From: Atherinomorus stipes
Taxonomy: Eukaryota; Chordata; Actinopteri; Atheriniformes; Atherinidae
Assembly: GCA_023101725.1 (NCBI GenBank)
Contig: JALJCO010012847.1
Span: forward strand, 302,501-366,500
Length of the DNA stretch: 64,000 bases
Reading direction: 5' to 3'
Shown: positions 41,969 to 64,000 of the stretch, piece by piece
How positions within the stretch are numbered: position 1 is the stretch's first letter
How the letters are laid out: every line of letters starts with the position of its first letter
The notes under the pieces: model-generated
Told to the model about the DNA's origin: nothing
The model's input: the letters and a program-made list of their open reading frames with translations, nothing else
Databases searched by the model: none
Translations under genes and position numbers: made by a program

Positions 41969-42686
41969 CTGCTGTTCTCTGGTTTCCACTGGAAGAAAAG
42001 TTTTCTTTTAGGAGGAAATAACATTTACATTTTCCACTGTGTTCTAGGTGAATTTACTCTGACACATTAACCCATATGTTAATTCTGACACTTCTGTAGT
42101 TATCTCACATGTACATGGAGACCAGGATTAAACATACAGCCCTGTAGTTGTGGAGATGCCTGGTCTACAAGGTTAAAACACATCTGAATGTACAAACATG
42201 TAGAGATGAATATATTAAAAAAAACAAGTTCTTTTTCCTCATTTCTGCTCTTTAAGTCACTCATGTTTTTAACCTGCAAGTTTCATTTTAATACCTGGTT
42301 GCCAGGGAACCAGTGGAGATCCTTGGGGAAAACAAATAAAGAAAACAAGTAAACACATTTCCTAAAATTGATACTGTAACTGTATCCTAATAAATCATCT
42401 TCAGAGTAAAACGTACTGATAGACTCTAAAGCTCTGACTGTCAAACAAAAACTTCAGTTTTGATCATTTTCCTTATTTATTTATTTTCCCTTTGTCACCA
42501 ATTCATTGGAACACAGGTAAGAATGAAGTCTGATCTTGGGGAGTGTGTGTTTAACCAACAAATAAGAGCAAACGGAGGACCCAGAGCTGAATCCAGGGAA
42601 AGGAAACACTTTCTGTTTGTAGCAGCTCTGTTTTAATTGCTTTTTTCTTTTTATTACCAACATTTAGTTTCTAATCCAAATTGGCG

Positions 42687-42711
42687 CCCCCCCCCCCCCC
42701 CCCCCCCCCCC
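42687..42711. repeat. 25-base C run
   Basis: An uninterrupted poly(C) tract preceded by TTGGCG. It can form quadruplex or i-motif structures, and its length is likely unreliable. Confidence 0.9.
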
Positions 42712-42854
42712 GCCCGTACACAAACAAACAAAAACAACCAAAAAAGCAGAATGTTGATTTCAGTATCCAAACTGAAGCTTTTGGAGCAGGCAGCGCCCGC
42801 TCATCTGGTCCTCCATCGCTGCTTCTGTGGTTTGAATGTGGTGCTGCTGGTGAA

Positions 42855-44745
42855 ACAAGGCAACACACACCTGATTGCACACACACCTGTCTGATTACAC
42901 ACACACCTTTCTGATAACAAATATGTCTGATGACACACACACCTGTCTGATTACACACACACCTGTCTGATAACATACACACCTGTCTGATTATACACAC
43001 ACCTGTCTAATAACATACACACCTTTCTGATGATATACACACACCTGTCTGATTACACACACACCTGTCTAATAACACACCTGCCTGATTACACACACCT
43101 GTCTGATAATACACACATCAGTCTGATTACACACACACATTTGATAACACACCTGTCTGATTATAAACACACCTGTCTGATTATACACACAGTCTGATTA
43201 CACACACCTCTGTCTGATAACATACACACCTTTCTGATAACACACCTGTCTGATTATACACACACCTGTCTAATATCACACCTGCCTGATTACACACACC
43301 TGTCTGATTATACACACAGTCTGATTACACACACCTCTGTCTGATAACATACACACCTTTCTGATAACACACCTGTCTGATTATACACACACCTGTTTGA
43401 TTATACACACAGTCTGATTACACACACACATTTGATAACACACCTGTCTGATTATACACACACCTGTCTGATTACACACACACGTCTGATAACACACCTG
43501 CCTGATTACACACACACGTCTAATGACACACCTGTCTGATAATACACACATCAGTCTGATTACACACACCTCTGTCTGATAACATACACACCTTTCTGAT
43601 AACACACCTGTCTGATTATACACACACCTGTCTGATTACACACACCTGTTTGATTATACACACAGTCTGATTACACACACACATTTGATAACACACCTGT
43701 CTGATTACACACACACGTCTGATAACACACCTGCCTGATTACACACACACGTCTAATGACACACCTGTCTGATAATACACACATCAGTCTGATTACACAC
43801 ACCTGTCTGATAACACACACGTCTAATAACACACCTGTCTGATAACATACATGCCTGTTTGATTACATACACACCTGCCTGATTACACACACCTGTCTGA
43901 TTATGAACACACCTGTCTGATTATACACACACCTGTCTGATTATGAACACACCTGTCTGATTACACACATACGCACACACCTGTCTGATTATAAACACAC
44001 CTGTCTGATTATACACACACCTGTCTGATTATAAACACACCTGTCTGATTATGAACACACCTGTCTGATTACACACACCTGTCTGATTATAAACACACCT
44101 GTCTGATTATACACACACCTGTCTGATTATGAACACACCTGTCTGATTACACACACACGTCTGATAACACACCTGCCTGATTACACACACACACATCTAA
44201 TAACACACCTGGCTGATCACACAACTGTCTGATAATACACACGTCTAATAATACACTTGGCTGATCACACAACTGTCTGATAATACACACATCAGTCTGA
44301 TTACACACACCTGTCTGATAACACACACGTCTAATAATACACCTGGCTGATCACACACACCTGTCTGATAACATAAACACCTGTTTGATTCACACACACC
44401 TGTCTGATAATACACACATCAGTCTAATTACACACCTGCCTGATTACCCTCACACGTCGAATAACACACTTGTCTGATCACACTCACTTGCCTGATTACA
44501 CACACACGTCTGATAACACACCTAGCTGATTACACACCTGTCTTATCACACACACCTGTCTCATAATACACCTGACTGATTACACACACAGCTGTCTGAC
44601 TACACACACACACACGTCTGATTACATACACACACCTGTCTTATTACACCCCTGTCTCATCACCCCTGTCTGATCACATACACTTGTCTGATTACACACC
44701 TTTCTATCACACCTGCGTGATCATACACACCTGTCTGGTCTGTCT
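42855..44745. repeat. Minisatellite H, ~18-bp ACACACCTGTCTGATTAC unit
   Basis: About 1.9 kb of imperfect copies of ACACACCTGTCTGATTAC with variable CA stretches. Intergenic between GINM1 and KATNA1. Frames rich in VCVIRQVC are artefacts of the repeat. Confidence 0.95.
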
Positions 44746-44886
44746 GCATGTTGCTCGTTTGAATGTCATTCCTGAAAAATGTGCTGCACATTAATGAATT
44801 TCTGTTAATTGATCTCTAATTCTGGGGATTACATCACTGAGGTGTGTTTTCCTGCTATAACTAAGAATGTGTAGAATGTAAGAACC

Positions 44887-45272
44887 AGGGATGTCAAACT
44901 CACCTGGTCTCCAGTGGGTCAGACCAGTAAAATAACAGCATAAAAACCTGTAAATAATTAAAACCCCACATTTTCCCTTTCTTTTAGTACAAAGAAGTAC
45001 ATCATCAAGATTTTTACATTTAATGAACTCTGCTTTGACTAAACATTTCCATGTGTGTGTGTAGTAATCCTGAGCACCTGACCTGACTTACCTCCGTCTT
45101 ACCTGGAGGTGTTTTACATTTAAACAGAAATATCAAAGCTCACCTAGACATGTCAGGATTACAGTTACTTTATCACTAGATTAGTTTACATTTTCTAATT
45201 CATCCTGTGGGCCTGATTGAACCCTCTGTGAGGCTGGTTTTGGCCCCTGGGACGGATGTTTGACACCCCTGG
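44887..45272. mobile_element. MITE with CCAGGGRTGTCAAAC ends
   Basis: Ends CCAGGGATGTCAAACTCACC and GATGTTTGACACCCCTGG are inverted. A fragment of the same family starts at 45887 (CCAGGGGTGTCAAACATACG) and another lies near 5233. No coding capacity. Confidence 0.65.
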
Positions 45273-46094
45273 TCTATGAGCTGTAAACACTAAGTGATGT
45301 AAACCAGAAAAACGTGAGTCATGTCCACGCTGATGTAAAAGATTTGTGTGACTCCAGATGTTTCATTGGACTCGGTTGGGAGGAAGTTTCTGCTTTTCTC
45401 AGCTCTGCTGACTCCAGACGATGCATGGCGATCTGCGTCAGCTAACAGTTGCATGTGAGGATGTGGTTTTCATTCCCATCAGTAAGTTGCACATCAGAAC
45501 TCTGAAACTGCATGATGAGATGAAGAAGCACTGCAACCAGCACCAGATTCTACATCAACCAACTCTGCAATGCAGGAGACACTCCATCAGCTGTTATGGC
45601 ATGAATTAAACATGTTTGTGAAGAATCCAACAATAAATGCTTTAATTTGTTAAACTGTATTAGATCAACGTGTGATCTGTCTGCATAACCTGTATGAATT
45701 ACAGCTGGACTGTTCTAGAGTCAAACATGCTGATTAAATGTTTTCCTCATGACCGTTTTGTCTAAATCTGAGGTTATCACAGAGATGAACCCTCTGTTTT
45801 TTTCCTAACCTTTATTAAGATGATGTAGAAAAAAAATACGAGAATTTTCGATAAATTACAGTAATTTAATCTCATTTATTTGAACCAGGGGTGTCAAACA
45901 TACGGCCAAGGAGCCAAAACCAGCTTTCCAAAGGGTCCAGAGAGAACTTGTGTTTTCCATCTGTCTGATTTCAGTTTTTATGATGAGGTGAGTTAGTTCA
46001 AGTGATCAGGATTACTACATGGATGTACATTTAAAATAACTTCTAGATCTGGAAAGTTACTCTGATCATGATGTGGAATACTGGAGTTTTTACT
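45273..46094. other. Intergenic, no gene recognised
   Basis: A 62-codon plus-strand frame at 45421-45609 starting MHGDLRQLTVACEDVV has no recognised domain and no supporting splice or promoter signal. A MITE fragment starts at 45887. Otherwise I see nothing. Confidence 0.5.
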
Positions 46095-46286
46095 TCCCGA
46101 TACTAATTCCCAGTCCTAGGAATAACCTAGTCCTAAGAATGAGTGAAGTAATCTAAGAAACTACAGTAATCCTAGGAACAGGTAAAGTAATCCCTCATAG
46201 AAATGAGTAAAGTAATCCTAGAAATGATTAAGTAATCCTAGGAATGAGTTATCCATCCTAGTGTGGCAAGGTACACAACAGAAGGC

Positions 46287-46355
46287 CCGTGCAGGATTCC
46301 CCAGACTTCTGGGTGACAGTCATGCACGCTAACCATTCAGCCAAAGGGATGTCCC
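46287..46355 (-). pseudogene. tRNA-like sequence, inverted copy
   Basis: On the minus strand it reads TTTGGCTGAATGGTTAGCGTG (A-box-like), then CATGACTGTCACCCAG and GGGGAATCCTGC. The anticodon-loop region resembles Asp/Glu tRNAs. The T-arm is degenerate. Probably a SINE head or tRNA pseudogene; pairs with 46540-46612. Confidence 0.4.
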
Positions 46356-46539
46356 TTTCAAGTACATCCAGCTGCAGCCGCAGACCCGGATGTGTGTTGT
46401 TAGACTGGGCGTGGTTTGTAGGGAAAATGGGCGTAGTTTGTAGTGACGTAGGCAGCTGGTCATTAGGTTATGGGAAAGGGTCCACTGATTCTATGGTGGG
46501 CGTGGCTTGTAGTGGCTCCGGCTGCAACTAGGTGCTACT

Positions 46540-46612
46540 CATCCCTTTGGCTGAATGGTCAGCTCGCATGACTCTCACCCGGGAGTCTGGGGATCAAATC
46601 CCGCCCAGGCCC
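46540..46612 (+). pseudogene. tRNA-like sequence (Asp/Glu-like) or SINE head
   Basis: TGGCTGAATGG fits an A box and GGATCAAATCC fits a B box at 9 of 11 positions, about 44 bases apart, the spacing of a real tRNA. GACTC...GAGTC can form an anticodon stem. The acceptor arms do not pair, so it is not a functional tRNA. A third partial copy lies inverted at 46645-46670. Confidence 0.45.
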
Positions 46613-48960
46613 TCATTTGTCCTGGCACAATCTGGCGATGCATAATGACCATTCAGCCAAAGGGACATCCCTGTGGCCAAGTAGCCAGGGTGCATAATGA
46701 ATCGGAGGCATAGTGAGTAGGAGTAAGTAAAATAATCATAGGAATGGGTAAAGTAGCACAAGAAACGAGTAATCCATCCAAAGAATGAGTACAATGGTCC
46801 TAGGAATGAGTAAAGTAGTCCAAGGAACGAGTAATGCATCCTAGGAATGAGTAAAGTAGTCCTAGGAGTGAGTAATCCATCCTTGGAATGAGTAAAATAG
46901 TGCAAGAATCGAGTAAGCCATCCTAGGAATAAGTATAGTCGTTCTAGGAACGAGTAATGCATCCTAGGAATGAGTAAAGTAGTCCTAGGAGTGAGTAATC
47001 CATCCTTGGAATGAGTAATGTAGTGCAAGAATTGAGTAGCCATCCTAGGAATAAGTAAGTCGTCAACGAGTAATCCATCCTTGGAATGAGTAAAGTAGTC
47101 CTAGGAACAAGTAATCCATCCTAAGAATGAGTAAAGTAGTCCAAGGAACGAGTAATCCATCCTAAGAATGAGTAAAGTAGTCCAAGGAATGAGTAATCCA
47201 TCCTAGGAATGAGTAAAGTACTCCAAGGAATGAGTAATCCATCTTAGGAATGAGTAAAGTACTCCAAGGAGTGAGTAATCCATCTTTGGAATGAGTAAAG
47301 TAGTCCAAGAATCGAGTAATGCCATCCTAAGAATGAGGATAGTCGTTCTAGGAACGAGTAATCCATCCTAGGAATGAGTAAAGTAGTCCTAGGAAGGAGT
47401 AATCCATCCTAAAAATGAGTAAAGTACTCCAAGGAACGAGTAATCCATCCTTGGAATGAGTAAAGTAGTCCAAGGAATGAGTAATCCATCCTAGGAATGA
47501 GTAAAGTAGTCCAAGGAATGAGTAATCCATCCTAGGAATGAGTAAAGTACTCCTAGGAGTGAGTAATCCATCCTTGGAATGAGTAAAGTAGTGCAAGAAT
47601 CGAGTAACCCATCCTAGGAATGAGTATAGTCGTTCTAGGAACGAGTAATGCATCCTAAGAATGAGTAAAGAAGTCCAAGGAATGAGTAATCCATCCTAGG
47701 AATGAGTAAAGTAGTCCTAGAAGGAATGAGTAATCCATCCTAGAAATGAGTAAAGTACTCCTAGGAGTGAGTAATCCATCCTTGGAATGAGTAAAGTAGT
47801 GCAAGAATTGAGTAAGCCATCCTAGGAATAAGTATAGTCGTTCTAGGAACGAGTAATCCATCCTAGGAATGAGTAAAGTAGTTCTAGGAACGAGTAATCC
47901 ATCCTAAGAATGAGTAAAGTAGTCCAAGGAATGAGTAATCCATCCTAAGAATGAGGAAAGTAGTCCAAGGAACGAGTAATCCATCCTAGGAATGAGTAAT
48001 CCATCCTAGGAATGAGTAAAGTACTCCTAGGAGTGAGTAATCCATCCTTGGAATCCTTGGAAAGTAAAGTAGTGCAAGAAACGAGTAAGCCATCCTAGGA
48101 ATAAGTATAGTCGTCCTAGGAACGAGTAATGCATTCTAAGAATGAGTAAAGTAGTCCAAGGAACGAGTAATGCATCCTAGGAATGAGTAAAATAGTCCAA
48201 GGAATGAGTAATCCATCCTAGGAATGAGTAAAGTAGTCCAAGGAATGAGTAATCCATCCTAGGAAAGAGTAAAGTAGTCCAAGGAATGAGTAATCCATCC
48301 TAGGAATGAGTAAAGTACTCCTAGGAGTGAGTAATCCATCCTTGGAATCAGTAAAGTAGTGCAAGGAACGAGTAAGCCATCCTAGGAATAAGTGTAGTCG
48401 TCCTAGGAACGAGTAATGCATCCTCGGATGAGTAATGTAGTCAGAAGGGAGTAATCCATCCTTGAATTGAGTAAAGAGGAACGAGTAATGCATCCTAGGA
48501 ATGCGTATGGTAGTCCAAGGAACGAGTAATCCATCCTAGGCATGAGTAAAGTAGTCCTAGAAGGGAGTATTCCATCCTTGAATTGAGTAAAGTAGTGCAA
48601 GAAACGAGTAAGCCATCCTAGGAATAAGTATAGTCGTCCTAGGAAGGAGTACTGTGCTACAGTAGAATGGAAAAGTGAAGCTGAGCAGTTTTGCAGGGGT
48701 TTTAATAGGTGTTACACTGGAAAATACATCAGGAAGCCATCGGCTAATGATGGTGATGATGGACCCTGCCATCAGCGGTCAGTCAGGAGAATCCCAGAAT
48801 CGCCACCACATTCAAGTGAAGCCCACCATACAGCAGTATATGATAGGAAGATGAATACTTCACTATGAACCCCCTTCATCTCCATGGAAACCAGCTTGAC
48901 CTTCATCATTCATCTCAAACAAAGGCAGAGTCACAGGAGAACATTAGCAGAGTTTTTCAG

Positions 48961-49146
48961 AGCTGGAATAAAAGCTGCTTTCTGATTGGCTGCCAGAGTT
49001 TCCGTCCCACAGTGATGAGACAGACGTCTCTGTAACCAGCAGAGTCTCTGCTTTCGTACGAAAGCTTGTTTGTTGGAGAAATGATCATCTAAAGTGGACA
49101 GCGATGTTCTCATGCTTTCTTACATGATTGTTGGGGTCTGAACTGT
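48961..49146. repeat. Right copy of an inverted intergenic duplication
   Basis: Inverted partner of 41752-41968, with scattered substitutions and small indels. It lies between minisatellite I and the KATNA1 polyadenylation signal. The pair encloses both intergenic arrays. Confidence 0.75.
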
Positions 49147-49456
49147 GTTTGGTTTGGATGCTGATGCTTGGTTGAGTCTTTTAGCCGAGTTTCCCCTGCT
49201 ACATGTTAGCGATGATGCTTCCAGTCTGCAGACATCTGGGCTGGAAGATCTCACGCTGAACCCTGTATAGTCAAGTAGACGTTTAGCTTTACAGAAAACA
49301 AGGGAAGATTTGACATTGTGTGAAGTGTTGATGGAAATCTGAAACCATGAAAACATCGTCTTTGGTTTATCAGGGCAGATCTCATAAAATCTCAGTATAT
49401 TAGGTTTATAGCAAATGAATGAGCACAACTTTGATCTTTTATGATAAAACATAAAT

Positions 49457-49462
49457 TTTATT
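49457..49462 (-). terminator. Likely KATNA1 polyadenylation signal
   Basis: AATAAA on the minus strand, about 330 bp after the KATNA1 stop codon, in TTGAATAAAATTTATG. Confidence 0.65.
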
Positions 49463-49789
49463 CAAGAAACATCCTCCTACATTTGATTGGTTGTCCACAC
49501 TCTCTTTGACAGAGACCAGTATGAAGATCAGGCACTTGGGTGAGTCTCCAGAAGCTCAGCCTCATGTTGGAGTTGAGGTTTTAGCTGATTTCACCAACAC
49601 TTTTGAGACTAAAAACATCTGAAATGTTCTTAACTGCCATTGTCACTCTGAAACTCTTCAGCTCAGCTTCAGAAAACAGTTGCACCCATCTCCCTCCTGT
49701 AATAAAATCAGCTCGCCACCCTGCCATGAGAAACGTCCACCACCCAGACTACACAACAGTAACACGTTCAACGCGGTTACAGATGGTTT

Positions 49790-60896
<11,107 letters not shown>

Positions 60897-61446
60897 CCTG
60901 CAGCGGGAACACAAGTCAGAGGTAAGCAAGCGTAAGGAATCAGCACGTGACTGACAAACATCTTCTGTTTTCCAGCTGTTCCAGCCTGAGATGGCTCAGA
61001 CTGCTGATGGAAGTCCCATGATGTACTGAGCTCCTTCCCTTTTCATCCCTCTCTCTTTTATAGAAACTTATGACATCATGAACTTCTCTCTCAGCAGGTC
61101 TCGCTGGATAACAGTCGTTGTGCTTGTTGGTCTCTCTGTCCTGTCCCCTCCACCAACTGGTCCAGGCAGACGGCCACCCTCCCTGAGCCCAGTTCTGGTT
61201 CTGCTGGAGGTTTTTCCTTCCCGCCTCCACGAGCAGCTCAGGGTGGGGGATCGAATCAAAGTCGAGAAGATTCGATGCAATCATGTGGTTCCTTAGTTAG
61301 GCTACTGACTTGTATGAATACTGAATACTTGACAATGACATCTCAGAAATTAAGCACTGATCACAGGTTCTGATTTTGTATAACAGGAGTGTGCTTGAGG
61401 ATTTTGAATTCTCTGCCGTTGTCTTTAACTCTTTGAGTCCTGAGAC

Positions 61447-61867
61447 TCGGGCTGCACAATTAATCGTTAAAAAAATCGCAATCTCAATTCACACATACAT
61501 GTAATCTCATTTCTACCATCAATATTATTTTAATCATGACTGCATCACAAAGAAGTTTCCATTCTTCCTGGATTTTTTTCAAGCGCCCTCAAATGCAGCA
61601 CTGCCGTTGCCTCCCCACCCCCGAACCAATGGTAAAGAACTACAACTATGCATCTGCCAAAGAAGTGCTCCAACAAAGCTCTTGTGCAAACACATGTTTT
61701 ATTTTGAGCTATCTTTTGAATAAGATTGTTTTTTTTGTTTTGTTAAAGTTTATATGTGCAATAAAATTTTGGGGGAAAAAGAAATAAATTGGGCCAGAGA
61801 ATCGTGATCTCAATTTTAAGCCAAAAAAAATCGTGATTCACATTTTTCCCAGAAACGTGCAGCCCTA
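61447..61867. mobile_element. hAT-like MITE, GGGCTGCACAATTAATCG family
   Basis: Perfect 8-bp duplication CCTGAGAC (61439-61446 and 61868-61875). Ends TCGGGCTGCACAATTAATCG and CGTGCAGCCCTA. Related fragments: 25892-26390, 63504-63560 and 50440-50490. Confidence 0.88.
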
Positions 61868-62381
61868 CCTGAGACTATCTTTTGACCTCAGCTGAAAGAT
61901 TTTATACCCATAATGAAGTGAGTTCATCTCTACAAGCACGAGGTCTCCGCTGACTTTTAGAGTCCAAGTAAAGGGAGATTGGTTGTGTTAAAGGAGAAGT
62001 TCTTTTTTTTTCAATCTGGATCTATTTTCTAGCATGAAATATGTTCATTTCCTCACACAGACAGTTTTGGTGCAACTTGAATTCCTTCAGGAGATTTAGA
62101 TCCACTCCAGATCAGCGTATGTCCAATATAATGGAAGTGATGGGGCAACCTCAGGCAGCCTCTAAACGAGGTATTATCTGCCACAAACTCCTTCATTTCA
62201 CCAATGTTTTGTTACAAAACATTCGTTGGACCCCCCTGTGAGCTCGAAGCAGCTTTTTTTGTGGGGATTCGTCTTTATTTACAGACAATTACTTGTTATG
62301 GTGTCGCATAGTAGTGACATCATCAAAGCCGCCGCAGTAAAAATGTCAGTAAAAAAGTTTCTTAAAAATCTTTTTTTTTAA

Positions 62382-62719
62382 CAAACTTTAAAGACGCACA
62401 ACGGAACTTTTAGCAGTTTTCTTAATGACGCGCCTCCTATCGGCGGCTAAACTAGCATCCATCTTTATCGTACCTGCACCGTGATTCACTCCAGCCAGTA
62501 AAATAGTCTTATCTTTACTCTTGTTCTGTCCCTTCCCTGCTTTCTTTTTCTCCGGTTATGTTTCCTTGCATTTCTCTACCTAATCCGACATTTTCTGAGC
62601 CCCGGGACGCCTCTGGGCAGCGACTGCTTGAAATGCGCATAATGAATGTTGATGTGCCATCAAAACGGGGCAGGAAACGCTAATTTTTAAAGGTCTAAAA
62701 GTGACGTTGTGTGTCTTTA
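62382..62719. mobile_element. MITE with TTTAAAGACGCACAACG ends
   Basis: TTTAAAGACGCACAACGGAA at the left and GACGTTGTGTGTCTTTAAA at the right are inverted. No coding capacity. A (TC)n run lies just beyond, at 62826-62849. Confidence 0.6.
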
Positions 62720-63075
62720 AAACTTCTAAAGACAGTTTCTTTTAGGATGTTCGGTTTGAACAGAGTTTATAAACGGTTATTTGGGTAAATAACCAAATAT
62801 CCCTTGTTTTTTGGGTATCGTTTTTGTCTCTCTCTCTCTCTCTCTCTTCTCAAGGAGAAAAAAAATCCAGGTGGTTCTAGGATATAATGCACCTATCCTA
62901 TTAGTTTTGTTTGAACAACTGTCTGACCTGTTATACATAACACAAGTTGACTTCTAATTTTGCACAAGGAATAAATATTACATAATCTATTTTCAGCTTT
63001 AATATCGGAATTGATATTGGTTATCGGCCACATGAGTTTTAAAATATCTGCATATCAGATATCGCCCAAAATTCC
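62720..63075. mobile_element. Fragment of the 3703/52807 hAT-like family, inverted
   Basis: Contains GTTTATAAACGGTTATTTGG, TTGCACAAGGAATAAATATT and TTATCGGCCACATGAGTTTT, matching the other copies in reverse orientation. One terminus is missing. Confidence 0.65.
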
Positions 63076-63599
63076 ACAAACACAAACTGCTGGATGTAAA
63101 CCATGCTCCTCCTCTGTTTCTGGGTCACGCTCTTCCTCCTTTAAGTTCAAGGCAGGTGTCACACCACTATGACATCACGCTGTTATGTAGCTGACGCATC
63201 TATCGCTGTCCACTTTATACCCTCCTACCAGGTAAGGGTACAGATGCTGTGATTAGGGTTTACCCAACCAAACCATCCTCTCCCATCCCGGACCGCTTGA
63301 TGGAAACAGGACTTAAAGCAGTGATGTCATTTCCTGATGTTCATGCTTATCTGGATCACGCCATAGTTTTTTGTGGCAGAAATTGTGTAACAGGGTTACT
63401 CAGATACAGAACTAAATTATTAAGAACGATAAGTTATTTTCATCATTAAATATAATTTATTTATTTGTAATCAAAACAAAAAAAATAGATGTTTATAATG
63501 ATTAGGGCTGCCACAATTAGTCCATTAATCGTGATTATGAAAACTATCAAAACAATCTCACAATCAACTAATTGTTTTTTGTTTTTAAGCTTTATTTTT

Positions 63600-63920
63600 T
63601 TCTCTAAAATTTTCCACTGTATAGAAAAAATATCACTTAAATTGGAATGCTGATTCAATAAAATATCTAGGTGTGATAATAACTCGGGATTTAACAGACT
63701 ATGAGGCAAATTACGACCCAATACACGACAAAATTTGGAGAGATGTGGCAAAATGGTCAACACTGGTAATGGATTTCAGTTCCAGGATAGATGTGACTGA
63801 AAACTCAACTAGAAAAGGAGAATGGCAGATTAGGGAAAATGTGATTATGAGAGTAACATTTGAAATATGGGATGAAGTAGTTAAAAAAATACAAGCTGAC
63901 AAGACAGTAAACTGCTAATC
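63600..63920 (+). mobile_element. L1-like ORF2 fragment at the window edge
   Basis: Reads SIKYLGVIITRDLTDYEANYDPI followed by WSTLVMDFSSRIDV, the region after the reverse-transcriptase core of L1-type ORF2. It then departs from the family, so it is deleted or recombined. A hAT-like fragment precedes it at 63504. Confidence 0.7.
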
Positions 63921-64000
63921 TGACCCTCCTGCTCCTCCAGCTTCAAGCCGGGTGGGGTAGATAAGACATTTAGAAAGTGGGGAGACAAGGGAATAACAGC

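Larger units (their letters stand above)
46095..48650. repeat. Minisatellite I, 41-bp composite unit related to array B
   Basis: From 46690 the repeat is a 41-bp dimer: a 20-bp part GAGTAATCCATCCTAGGAAT and a 21-bp part beginning GAGTAAAGTAGTCCAAGGAA. The second part is the core of array B, 45 kb to the left. A degenerate start lies at 46095-46260, separated by the tRNA-like sequences at 46287-46670. No real coding frame. Confidence 0.95.

Noticed and set aside
42855..44745. Evenly spaced repeats considered as a CRISPR-like array
   Set aside because: Units are directly adjacent, imperfect and have no unique spacers; this is a eukaryotic minisatellite.
45421..45609. 62-codon frame in the GINM1-KATNA1 spacer
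   Set aside because: No domain, no transcription signal and an ordinary length for a chance frame.
62380..62660. CpG-rich stretch considered as the KATNA1 promoter and non-coding first exon
   Set aside because: It lies within an element with clear inverted ends (TTTAAAGACGCACAACG), so the CpG content belongs to a repeat. The true first exon was not located.

Overview
This is a vertebrate, almost certainly teleost fish, nuclear genomic window. The evidence is the gene set (multi-exon genes with GT/AG introns), and the repeat content: Tc1-type and hAT-like DNA transposons, L1/Tx1-like and other LINE fragments, and very abundant minisatellites. I see no bacterial genes, CRISPR array, rRNA or intact tRNA.

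Four protein genes can be assembled exon by exon with an unbroken reading frame. From left to right they are ZC3H12D (minus; its 3' end is missing from the window or lost), PPIL4 (minus, 13 exons, 463 aa), GINM1 (plus, 8 exons, 358 aa) and KATNA1 (minus, 10 coding exons, 489 aa). From memory, the same order and orientations occur on human 6q24-25, so this is an old conserved block. PPIL4 and GINM1 are head to head with only 128 bp between start codons, sharing one promoter. The products are unrelated in function: an mRNA-degrading endonuclease, a nuclear cyclophilin with an RNA-binding domain, a membrane glycoprotein and a microtubule-severing ATPase. Their linkage looks positional rather than operon-like.

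Layout: 1-2.7 kb, two minisatellites; 2.7-9.3 kb, ZC3H12D; 9.5-18.4 kb, intergenic with three long tandem arrays and a hAT-like element; 18.8-29.3 kb, PPIL4; 29.4-41.1 kb, GINM1, whose introns 3 and 6 are packed with transposons; 41.2-49.4 kb, intergenic with two long arrays and an inverted duplication; 49.8-60.9 kb, KATNA1, with a four-element transposon nest in one intron; 61-64 kb, transposon remnants only.

Tandem arrays occupy roughly a fifth of the window. The most interesting non-genic signals are: a foldback MITE family carrying the TCTCGCGAGA palindrome, a variant of which also lies in the PPIL4/GINM1 promoter; nested insertions with exact target-site duplications; a stray copy of the ZC3H12D exon 1 splice junction; and two pairs of related minisatellites at separate places. 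I did not find a clearly new biological system. All coordinates were read by eye; splice sites were checked by frame continuity across every junction.
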